This document shows, in pieces, positions 54,128-62,872 of a DNA stretch of 64,000 bases. A program made the position numbers and the translations under genes. Source of the DNA: Anaplasma capra. Lineage in GTDB: Bacteria; Pseudomonadota; Alphaproteobacteria; Rickettsiales; Anaplasmataceae. The DNA lies in NCBI RefSeq assembly GCF_025628805.1, contig NZ_JAOTBG010000002.1, positions 67,017 to 131,016 on the forward strand. Reading direction: 5' to 3'. The number at the start of each line of letters is the position of its first letter. Positions within the stretch are counted from its first letter, which is position 1. Under the pieces are notes generated by a model. It made no database searches. It had not been told where the DNA came from and worked only from the letters and a program-made list of their open reading frames with translations.

Positions 54128-54369
54128 TAGTTATACCAAAACACATCCCGCCCTGTACTGTAGTGATACACGTCCCCATAGTCAATGATTTTAGTGGTAT
54201 AACAACGTGGAGACCTACCCTAGGTCCAGGACTCTAGAGGCTGGGCCACATCTAACTTACAAAGGAGACTGCATAGGAAGTTGCTACTCCACAGTGCTAA
54301 AGTCACCGCAACACTTGAAAACAACGCAAGCACGCTACCCAAGCGGTTATAGCCACCACAACCCGCACT

Positions 54370-54996
54370 TCATGACCACTTCCCGTAGCTGTCGCACAAA
54401 TCACTGACAATGCACTTATGGCACAGGGGAGCGCGTGCCTTGCATACATACCTGCCGTGCAGCACCAGCCAGTGGTGCGCGTACAACTTCCACCGCTCCG
54501 GAACAACTTCGTTGAGCGCACCCTCCACCCCCAGAACACTCTCTTCATGGACCAGCCCAATCCTGTTGCTCACCCTAAAAACATGCGTATCAACCGCGAT
54601 AGCAGGAATGCCAAGTGCAGAATTCAAGAACACATTGGCGCTTTTTCTGCCGACTCCGGGTAAGTCAGTCAGAGTGGAAAATTCCCTGGGAATTGCCCCA
54701 CCATGCTCCTTAACAAGCACCTCACTCAGCTTAATTATGTTCTTAGCTTTGGAGTTGTAGAGCCCTATGCTACTTATGTGGCTTTTTAACCCATCCTCCC
54801 CTAAAACAAGCATCTTCTCAGGTGAATCGGCCACATCAAACAGCTTGTCTGTAATCTTATTAACACTCACGTCCGTAGCGCGTGCGGACAGCACTATAGC
54901 AACCAGCAGAGTGAATTCATTGCGATACCGCAGCTCTATGCGCGGATGCGGATTGCTGGCGGAGAACCTGCCAAAAAGTGAATCAACGTCCTTCAT
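54370..54996 (-). CDS. nth: Endonuclease III
   Basis: The 208-aa glycosylase has the helix-hairpin-helix LTDLPGVGRKSANVFLN with catalytic Lys, the catalytic Asp region VDTHVFRVSNRIGLV, and the C-terminal 4Fe-4S loop C-x6-C-x2-C-x5-C (CKARAPLCHKCIVSDLC). It removes oxidised pyrimidines in base excision repair. Its ATG shares one base with the gyrA stop (TGATG), indicating translational coupling. Confidence 0.97.
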   Translation of the reverse strand: MKDVDSLFGRFSASNPHPRIELRYRNEFTLLVAIVLSARATDVSVNKITDKLFDVADSPEKMLVLGEDGLKSHISSIGLYNSKAKNIIKLSEVLVKEHGGAIPREFSTLTDLPGVGRKSANVFLNSALGIPAIAVDTHVFRVSNRIGLVHEESVLGVEGALNEVVPERWKLYAHHWLVLHGRYVCKARAPLCHKCIVSDLCDSYGKWS

Positions 54997-57728
54997 CAGC
55001 TGCCATCGTCCGAAGACTGCTCCTCTTCTTCGCCTTCTTCCTTGCCACCATCGAACACAATGGCCGCGGATACTACTTTCTCATCCTTTTCAGTCTTAAA
55101 GAGAGTCACACCCTGAGTGCTACGTCCCACAACCCTGATATCAGTCACCGCTATGCGGATCAGCTTGCCCCCGTCAGTAATCAGCATAACTTGATCTGTC
55201 TGAGCAACAGGAAAACTGGCAACCACATTACCATTTCGCACAGTTGTAAGAATGTTGACCACCCCTACTCCCCCTCTGGAGGTAATACGGTATTCATAAG
55301 CAGATGTCCTCTTCCCAAAACCATTCTCAGTCACCGTCAGTATGAATTGCTCATTGCGAGCCATCTCTAAAAAGGACTCTTTCTCGATACCGTGCTCTTC
55401 CAGCATTTGAGCAATTGCATCGCTGACAACGCCAACACACGCAGTAGTAATCCTGGCCTCCACCGGAATTTTTAGGTAGGCATCCTTAAGCTCAGAACTG
55501 GCTTCCACACCACATAGCACAGACATAGAGATCACCTGATCACCCGCAGAGAGCCGTATAGCCCTAACGCCATCAGACGTCCTGCCACGAAATTGCCTCA
55601 CGTTGCTCACAGAAAATCTAATGCTCTTTCCCAACCTACTGGAGAGCAGCACGTGATCTACACACCTACATACCCGCGCAGATACCAACCTATCACCGGG
55701 AGTCAGAACCATGGCAATCTTCCCACTGGAAGGCACATATTGAAAATCGGACAAAGCATTGCGCCTAATGTTACCCGACGCAGTCACAAACACCACATCC
55801 AGATCTGCAATGCCCGCCGCATCATCACAACTGGGCAGCGGCATTACACTGGTGATCGTTTCGCCCTCAGCAAGCGGGAAAATATTCACCAAGGACCTGC
55901 CCCGGGAGCTGGGCTCACCTAGCGGAAGTTTATACACCTTCAGCTTATACACCTTGCCCATATTGGAAAAGAACAGCACGCTGGTATGGGTATCGACGAC
56001 AAAAAGCTTCGTGGTAACGTCCTCTTCCTTGATACCCTGAGCCACGCGCCCCTTCCCGCCGCGCTTTTGCGCTCTGTAGTTGGACAGCTTCACTCGCTTC
56101 ACAAACCCGTTCATGGTCACCGTGACCACCATTTCCTCTCTGGGAATCAGACTCTCTGCGTCAATCTCATCAGTGGATTGCTCTATGGCTGTGTTCCTAG
56201 GCTTAGCGAGCTTCGCCTTGGCATCCAACAACCCCTGCTTGACCAAGTTCATGAGTAAGGAGTCCGTGCTCAGAATCTCGGTATACTCGGTTATCAAAGC
56301 AACCATGGACTCCAGCTCTGCTTCCAGTTTCCCTTTTTCAAGACCGGTAAGGCGCTGTAACCTCATCTCCAAAATGGCTTTGACCTGGGGAACGGTCAGC
56401 TGGTACATTCCATCCTCAACAACACCAGTACTATCAGATACCAACTCTATCATATTCCTTATATCCGAAGACGGAGCCCACCTGCGCTCCCGTAACGCAG
56501 TAGAGGCCTCGGCACTGTCTTTAGAGGCTTTGATAATCGCAACCACCTCATCAATATTGAGCACTGCAATGTACATACCGATGTACAGGTGCGCCTTTTC
56601 CCTAACCTTCTTGAGTCTGAACCTGGTCCTACGTACTATAACTTCCTTTCTGAAGCTAATGAACGTGGAAATAATCTCAAGCAAGGGCATAACCCGAGGC
56701 TTGTTGCTCTCTAGCACAAGCGTGTTGATGCTGAAGCTAGTCCTTAGGGGGGTCAGCCCCAAAAGCTGGTTCAGCACCACCTGAGAATTCACCTGTTTTT
56801 TAAGCTCCACGGCGACACGTATACCAGACTTGTTGGATTCATCGCGAAGATCGGCAACACCTTCTATTTTCTTCTCCTTGACAAGTTCATGGATCCTCTC
56901 AACGAGTTTCGCCTTGTTCACCTGGTATGGAATCTCATCTATGATGATAGCCTGCCTACCGGAAGGTAAATCTTCGGTGTGCGTCCTGCCATGGATAACT
57001 ATAGTTCCCCTCCCAGTAGCAAAAGCAGACCTGATCCCGGCATTCCCCATGATCACCCCCCCGGTGGGAAAGTCCGGCCCGGGTATTATGGCCATAAGCT
57101 CGTCCAAAGTTATATCTGGACATTCTATGTACGCCACACACGCATCAACAACTTCACCCAAGTTATGCGATGGAATGTTGGTCGACATACCAACAGCAAC
57201 GCCGCCAGCGCCGTTAACAAGCAAGTTGGGAAACTCTGCGGGCAGTATTACAGGCTCTTCCTCGTTTTCATCATAGTTAGGACGAAAATCAACGGTGTCT
57301 TCATCAATATCATTAAGCAAAAAGTGCGCGGCCTCTGCCAACCTGGCTTCTGTGTACCTCATGGAAGCCGGAGGATCGCCATCCACGGAACCAAAGTTAC
57401 CTTGGCTATCGATCAGCGGTACAAGAAGGGAAAAATCTTGCGCCATTCTGACCAGCGCATCGTAAATTGCGGTGTCCGCATGGGGGTGATACCTACCCAT
57501 GACGTCACCCACAACGCGGGCTGCCTTCTTGTAGGGCTTGTTGTGATCATACCCGGACTTGTACATGGAATATAAAATCCTTCTGTGAACCGGCTTCAAG
57601 CCATCCCGAATATCGGGGATCGCCCTGCTCACAATCACGCTCATAGCATAGGAAAGGTACGAACTCTCGAGCTCCTTCTCTATGGAAACGGGTAAAACAC
57701 CTCCGTTCATCTGTACAACGGACATCAC
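54996..57728 (-). CDS. gyrA: DNA gyrase subunit A
   Basis: The 910-aa protein has the breakage-reunion domain with RDGLKPVHRRILYSM, the catalytic Tyr in MRYTEARLA and the C-terminal beta-pinwheel including the GyrA-box (QKRGGKGRVAQG). The quinolone-determining region reads HPHADTAIYD (81-90). It keeps the Asp equivalent to E. coli Asp87 and has Ala84 and Thr86 where E. coli has Gly81 and Ser83. It ends in an acidic tail. It is the first gene of gyrA-nth. A 368-bp spacer upstream to the helicase gene shows nothing beyond the two divergent starts. Confidence 0.98.
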   Translation of the reverse strand: MMSVVQMNGGVLPVSIEKELESSYLSYAMSVIVSRAIPDIRDGLKPVHRRILYSMYKSGYDHNKPYKKAARVVGDVMGRYHPHADTAIYDALVRMAQDFSLLVPLIDSQGNFGSVDGDPPASMRYTEARLAEAAHFLLNDIDEDTVDFRPNYDENEEEPVILPAEFPNLLVNGAGGVAVGMSTNIPSHNLGEVVDACVAYIECPDITLDELMAIIPGPDFPTGGVIMGNAGIRSAFATGRGTIVIHGRTHTEDLPSGRQAIIIDEIPYQVNKAKLVERIHELVKEKKIEGVADLRDESNKSGIRVAVELKKQVNSQVVLNQLLGLTPLRTSFSINTLVLESNKPRVMPLLEIISTFISFRKEVIVRRTRFRLKKVREKAHLYIGMYIAVLNIDEVVAIIKASKDSAEASTALRERRWAPSSDIRNMIELVSDSTGVVEDGMYQLTVPQVKAILEMRLQRLTGLEKGKLEAELESMVALITEYTEILSTDSLLMNLVKQGLLDAKAKLAKPRNTAIEQSTDEIDAESLIPREEMVVTVTMNGFVKRVKLSNYRAQKRGGKGRVAQGIKEEDVTTKLFVVDTHTSVLFFSNMGKVYKLKVYKLPLGEPSSRGRSLVNIFPLAEGETITSVMPLPSCDDAAGIADLDVVFVTASGNIRRNALSDFQYVPSSGKIAMVLTPGDRLVSARVCRCVDHVLLSSRLGKSIRFSVSNVRQFRGRTSDGVRAIRLSAGDQVISMSVLCGVEASSELKDAYLKIPVEARITTACVGVVSDAIAQMLEEHGIEKESFLEMARNEQFILTVTENGFGKRTSAYEYRITSRGGVGVVNILTTVRNGNVVASFPVAQTDQVMLITDGGKLIRIAVTDIRVVGRSTQGVTLFKTEKDEKVVSAAIVFDGGKEEGEEEEQSSDDGS

Positions 57729-58096
57729 GACCTACAAAAGACCACCCATCTTAGTTCTCCGAGTTGCCAAGGTCAAGGCAATTGTTTGCAGTGCTCTAGC
57801 CCCAATTCAAGTCTGAAATGTGTATAGATCGCTCCCAAAGGGTTGTTTAAACCACTAAATCTACGCACCAAATAGTCACCAGAGACATTCCCGGTTTCCC
57901 CCAACGCAAATCTGTTTACGCACATATGCAGAATACCCCAAATAGTAAACATTGCTGTGGCTGCATCCCGGGAAACGCTCCATCATGTGCAGTTATCCCC
58001 CTACTCGGTTTTTGTTGATTGTATATTCTCTTTGGGTACCATGGGTATCGTACCTTAAGTAAACACTCGCATCCGCATTCTCGGGGCTTTGAAACT

Positions 58097-60070
58097 ATGG
58101 AATACCAAGACTTCCCAACAGATGGCACCGAGCAAATGCCAGAGCGCGCCACAGAAGGCTTTCTCTTATCTCTAAACGAGGCACAAAAAGAGGCCGTGTT
58201 CTGTGTGGATGGCCCTGTCCTCATTCTGGCAGGAGCTGGAACAGGCAAGACTCGCACCATAACTTCTAGGATGGGATACATAATAAAGAGTGGGCTGGCG
58301 TTCCCCAGTCAAATTTTGGCAGTAACGTTCACAAACAAGGCTGCGAAGGAGATGCTTGTCCGAGTGAGTGAGATCGTCAATGCTCCGGGTATATGGCTTG
58401 GAACGTTTCACGCAATTGCAGCTAAAATCTTGCGTAGCAACGCGGAACTTGTGGGCCTGAAGGGGGATTTCACAATAATTGGCCCAGACGACCAGCTACA
58501 GTTGGTGAAGACCATTGTAAGTGATATGAAATCTGAACACTCTGCGGATGAGTGCAAAAAAATAGTGTATGCAATACAGCGGTGGAAAGAAAAAGGGCTA
58601 CTACCCGGAGGCGTTACAGATACAGAGCTACATAAACACTCGGGTAGTATAGAGCGCGATGTTTATTATGAGTACCAGGAGCGCATAAAGGCGCTGAACT
58701 GCGCAGATTTTGGTGATCTCCTCCTGTATAACGTATCAATATTTGGCACACATGCCAATGTTCTTTCTCGCTACCAAGAGCAGTTTAAATACGTTATGGT
58801 TGACGAATATCAGGATATCAATACAGTGCAGTACTTGTGGTTACGGCTGCTGGTACAAAAACGTAAAAATCTGTGCTGCGTCGGAGATGATGACCAGTCC
58901 ATTTACAGCTGGCGCGGGGCCGAAGTTGGTAATATCCTAAGATTCGCAGACGACTTTCCCCAGGCAAAGATCGTCAGGTTGGAGTGTAATTATCGATCCA
59001 CTTCCAACATACTCTGTGCCGCTTCTGCAATCATAAACAACAATAAGTCCAGGCTAGGTAAAAAGCTATGGACCGCAAATCATGAAGGACAAAAAGTCGG
59101 CTTGATGAAGTTTTTGGATGGTAGGTTAGAAGCGCGGTTTATTAGTGAATACATAAAAAACTCCAGTGAGTACAGATTTGATGAGACCGCAATACTGGTC
59201 AGAGCGGGTTTTCAGACCAGGGTATTTGAAGAATATCTGGTAAGATGTGGGATTCCCTACAAAATTGTAGGTAGTACCAAGTTTTACGACAGACAGGAGA
59301 TCAAAGACCTGGTGGCATACCTCAAGGTGGTCGCCAACCCTAGGAACGATATTGCATTCGAAAGAATAATTAACAAACCCAAAAGGCAGCTTGGGGCTTC
59401 AACAGTCGCCAAAATGCGAGCTTACGCCAAGGACAATGGGCTGTCACTGGTCGAGGCTGGAAAGTCCATGATAAACTTCGGATTGTTACCGGAAAGGACC
59501 TCCAACATCCTACAAAAGCTATTTGGCAAATTTGATCACTGGCAGGAAATTCTGGACTCAGGCTCACTAATGATGGCAATGCGAGCCATAGCTGAGGATT
59601 CTGGATATATTAGAATGCTCAAAGACGAGGGAGAGGCAAGCGCGTCAAAAATGGAAAACATCGAGGAACTGTTCACTGCCGTATTAAGCTTTGAAAACGC
59701 GACCAAGTTCTTGGAGCATATAAGCTTGGTGACTGAAGTAGACTCACCGGAATCAATCAGCAATCACGTATACTTGATGACTCTGCATGCGGCTAAAGGC
59801 CTGGAATTCCCGCTAGTTTTCCTTCCTGGGTGGGAAGAAGGAATCTTCCCCCATGAAAAATCTATGCATGATGCCACTGGAAATGCTTTAGAAGAGGAGC
59901 GTCGCTTGGCATATGTCGGCATGACTAGGGCAAGAGAACGGCTATTCATATCATGCGTTGCGGTACGGGAAGTAAACAATTGGAGGCAGCCAATGAAAAT
60001 ATCAAGGTTTATCAAAGAGCTTCCCGCAGAACACGTACAAGTGCTTAAAAATGTGGACGGCTACATGTAA
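58097..60070 (+). CDS. uvrD: UvrD/PcrA-family ATP-dependent DNA helicase
   Basis: From the ATG at 58097 the protein has about 657 residues with all superfamily 1A motifs: ILAGAGTGKTRTITSR (Walker A), VMVDEYQDIN, VGDDDQSIYSWRGAEVGNIL, LECNYRSTSNIL, LMTLHAAKGLEFPLVFLPGW and RRLAYVGMTRARERLFIS. It unwinds 3'-tailed DNA in excision and mismatch repair; mutS and uvrC are in this window. The frame is open 78 bp earlier, but that part is not conserved. The C-terminus is short compared with E. coli UvrD (720 aa). Confidence 0.96.
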   Translation: MEYQDFPTDGTEQMPERATEGFLLSLNEAQKEAVFCVDGPVLILAGAGTGKTRTITSRMGYIIKSGLAFPSQILAVTFTNKAAKEMLVRVSEIVNAPGIWLGTFHAIAAKILRSNAELVGLKGDFTIIGPDDQLQLVKTIVSDMKSEHSADECKKIVYAIQRWKEKGLLPGGVTDTELHKHSGSIERDVYYEYQERIKALNCADFGDLLLYNVSIFGTHANVLSRYQEQFKYVMVDEYQDINTVQYLWLRLLVQKRKNLCCVGDDDQSIYSWRGAEVGNILRFADDFPQAKIVRLECNYRSTSNILCAASAIINNNKSRLGKKLWTANHEGQKVGLMKFLDGRLEARFISEYIKNSSEYRFDETAILVRAGFQTRVFEEYLVRCGIPYKIVGSTKFYDRQEIKDLVAYLKVVANPRNDIAFERIINKPKRQLGASTVAKMRAYAKDNGLSLVEAGKSMINFGLLPERTSNILQKLFGKFDHWQEILDSGSLMMAMRAIAEDSGYIRMLKDEGEASASKMENIEELFTAVLSFENATKFLEHISLVTEVDSPESISNHVYLMTLHAAKGLEFPLVFLPGWEEGIFPHEKSMHDATGNALEEERRLAYVGMTRARERLFISCVAVREVNNWRQPMKISRFIKELPAEHVQVLKNVDGYM

Positions 60071-61018
60071 CAATCAGAGTGCTACTTCCATAGATGGAGA
60101 AAGCTGCATGCAACCAACTGGTTCGGGTAGCACGCGGAGAAGAGCAGTGGCACAATCGGGAACAATTACGTACAGGTCCAGTCTCTCTCTTAAGGGCGAG
60201 CATGGGGCATCGAGAGACTGATGAGCGAGCCAAAACCCGGAGCAACGCAAGCAACACTATAGCACTCACACGATTACTTACAGACAGAAAAGGAACCACA
60301 AGAACAGGCTATCATATCCGGTGTAAAACTCGTTTGGTAGGCACAATAATGGTGTAGGCAATTCAAGCATACAGGATCATGATTAGGAAAGCCTCTGCAG
60401 AATACGCCCTAAAAAACGAAGAAATTAAGGATTTCCAGCACAAATAGGGGGTACACTACTAAACAGAACGGAGTGTTAACATGGAGATACAATGGTCTCA
60501 GACAGCGGAGATGTAACCAAAACAAAAAAGGCTGCGGTCAGTCGCCGTAAAGAGAAGTTGCAGGTGCAAATTCGCGGAACAAATGGATAGCTGCAATTCT
60601 TGTGATGGGTCACCAACCTGCAGGGACGTGTGTATTATATGCCTCAACCATGGCATGAGGAAATGCGCGTGTGTCGCGCACGGAGTTTGCGCACCCCTCC
60701 ACACACGTGAGGCGAACATCCCTGCGTTCAACCTAAACACGTGAGGTACCTACAAAATTGGCACAGAAACAGAGCCATTGCATCTTGGCAACACACAGAC
60801 ATGCATGTGAAAACATGGTGGTTATCATAGTAAAGTTAGCAGACAACCTCGCCAGCAAACTTAAGATGCTATGGTTGAGGAAGCCGAGAGCACTCTGCTC
60901 CCTGCAGGCGCAGCAGAGAAAAATGACGTTGGGAACGCAGCAATGGGCGCAGGTAGGCATGAGTGGTCGGAACGAGATGTGTAGACCACATCTCAACATA
61001 AGAAGTTTAGATTAGGGA
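60071..61018. other. 0.95-kb stretch without a supportable gene
   Basis: Only small overlapping frames are present (for example 60094-60357 and 60758-61015 plus, 60733-60999 minus), without ribosome binding sites or domains. The decamer ACACGTGAGG occurs twice near 60705 and 60737. The stretch ends in the leader of the unknown gene at 61019. Confidence 0.5.
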
Positions 61019-62461
61019 ATGGAAATGAACGATGCTAAAAATCCCAGTCACCTGTCAGGAGACCCACATTTGAAATACACAATACTTCCCTCACCTGCGA
61101 TTGCGTTTTGCTCGTCAATGATACTGGGCATACACAACTATCTTCATGAACAGTACAACACCAAATTTGTCGCTCAAGACGAAGACATAACCACTCTGGT
61201 GACCAGCGTACTTGCGACAAAGCAGGATGGCGCATACGTAATTTTGGATGGTGAGTGCATAGAGGCAATACTTAGGGCGTTTAGAGACAAAATTCAAGAC
61301 ACATTCCGGACAGTAGCCGAAAAAGAATTCAAGTACGGCACTCAGTTTGTCGCACAAATTACAGAAGAACTTCTAGATGCCGTAGCATACTACAATCATG
61401 AGCAATTTATAATAAACAGAGAGATCACCAGAACTATCGAGCGAGCCGTGGCTCGACTTTGCGCCTCCAAACGCGCAAGTCTTCTTGCTGAGGCTCACAG
61501 CCCTACAAGCGTTCCCCCAGGGGAATCCGTACAGCCTGAGGAACCAACACTGGGGGCCGACACAGCAGCCCTGAGTCGTCAGCCTACACTCGGAGATCAC
61601 GTAACAGAGACCCTACAAGATAGCGTCTTAATGAGGCGTCTGTTCTTCATACAGGGAAGCAGTAGGCATAGTTTTGCTGAAAATCTAATTTTGGGCGTAG
61701 CCAACGCAATCAATGCTCGCTGCTCGCCACCTGGTTCTGATTTCAGGATTAAGAACACAATCATAAGCAGAAGCGTGCCGGGGTACGCCTCGTACTACGT
61801 GACTCACACAGCAACTGTGACACAACAGCGCGGTGATGACAGCAATGAAATGGGCATGCAGTTTTTATACACGGTACACGCTCCTGAAGCTGAAACGGAA
61901 AGGCTCGAGTATGAGATACGACACGCAAGGCTTGTGGTGCTGTGTGGAAAGGACCATGAACAACAAAAGTGCTTTGAACTGGACGACATGACTTCTGAGA
62001 GTAGTCTGCCTTGGATGGATGCCATAGAGATTCACGAGTCGTGCCAAAGAGGCCGTAAGAGGAAACGCGTAAAGAAGGCTGACCATACTGATAGTGTGCA
62101 GCGCGAGAGGGAACCCGAACCCGCGACAACCCCCTGTAGCCGGATCCTCTCAACTCTGAAAACGATTCTGAGCCTCGTGTGGAAGGCTATAACTTACCCA
62201 TTCAGGTTACTCGTCAGACTGTGTATCTCCTGTTGCTGCGCTAACCGGGGTGTTGGGACAATGCAACGTGCCACGTATACAGAAGATTCGGGTCCGAAAG
62301 CACGTAGCGCCAGATCTAGCACCACAACATTAACAGAATGCAGAGAAAAAACTTCCGCACAGAACACGGAAAGGCATGATGCTACCCCTGCTGTGGTTGT
62401 GCATGATGTTGCAGTAGGCTCCTATAGCACGAATCCCCACAACACATCTGTCGGGCGATGA
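61019..62461 (+). CDS. Unknown protein with basic NLS-like patch and Cys-rich hydrophobic segment
   Basis: I do not recognise this 480-aa protein. AGGGA precedes the starts at 61019 and 61025. There is no signal peptide. Two segments may be diverged copies of one another: 30-50 (FCSSMILGIHNYLHEQYNTKF) and 219-242 (FAENLILGVANAINARC and onward). At 344-353 lies RGRKRKRVKK, a basic run like a classical nuclear localisation signal. At 376-407 a hydrophobic or amphipathic helix ends in CISCCC. The last 70 residues are Ser/Thr/Ala-rich and disordered. These traits suit a host-directed secreted protein, but a bacterial nucleic-acid or membrane role is equally open. The next unknown gene follows 410 bp downstream on the same strand. 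Confidence 0.78.
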   Translation: MEMNDAKNPSHLSGDPHLKYTILPSPAIAFCSSMILGIHNYLHEQYNTKFVAQDEDITTLVTSVLATKQDGAYVILDGECIEAILRAFRDKIQDTFRTVAEKEFKYGTQFVAQITEELLDAVAYYNHEQFIINREITRTIERAVARLCASKRASLLAEAHSPTSVPPGESVQPEEPTLGADTAALSRQPTLGDHVTETLQDSVLMRRLFFIQGSSRHSFAENLILGVANAINARCSPPGSDFRIKNTIISRSVPGYASYYVTHTATVTQQRGDDSNEMGMQFLYTVHAPEAETERLEYEIRHARLVVLCGKDHEQQKCFELDDMTSESSLPWMDAIEIHESCQRGRKRKRVKKADHTDSVQREREPEPATTPCSRILSTLKTILSLVWKAITYPFRLLVRLCISCCCANRGVGTMQRATYTEDSGPKARSARSSTTTLTECREKTSAQNTERHDATPAVVVHDVAVGSYSTNPHNTSVGR

Positions 62462-62872
62462 CACACCTTGCCAACCGTTTTTGCTAAGAATCACAAACTA
62501 AAGACTTGCCAATCACGGTTAGATAGGATTCAGACGAAGCCCCCTGCCACACACCGCGCATAACGCGCCTTGCACCGTTGAAGAGCCGCTCTCACTGCCA
62601 CAACAAGTATAAGCAAGATTCAACCTTGAGTTGAGAATTGGCAATTGTTGTACATATTTTTTTACTCTTGATGTTGTATCCTATCGGCACGTTAGATTTA
62701 CGTGGCGTACTTCAAACCCACAAAGCCAGCAAAAAATCATGGGCAAAAGTGGAACGTGCGCCGCACACAGAAAAGGGGAGTAGAACTGCAAGCACAGGCA
62801 GCGTTGTGTACACGCAGCAGCTGCAGTAAGTGCTGTGCGTTTTTATAGCTCTCTCTGATAGAGGTTTTACTG
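62462..62872. other. 0.4-kb spacer between two unknown genes
   Basis: It contains one 63-codon frame (62638-62829, TTG start, hydrophobic beginning) with no ribosome binding site; I do not call it. The last bases hold TAGAGG, the likely ribosome binding site of the following gene. Confidence 0.5.
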
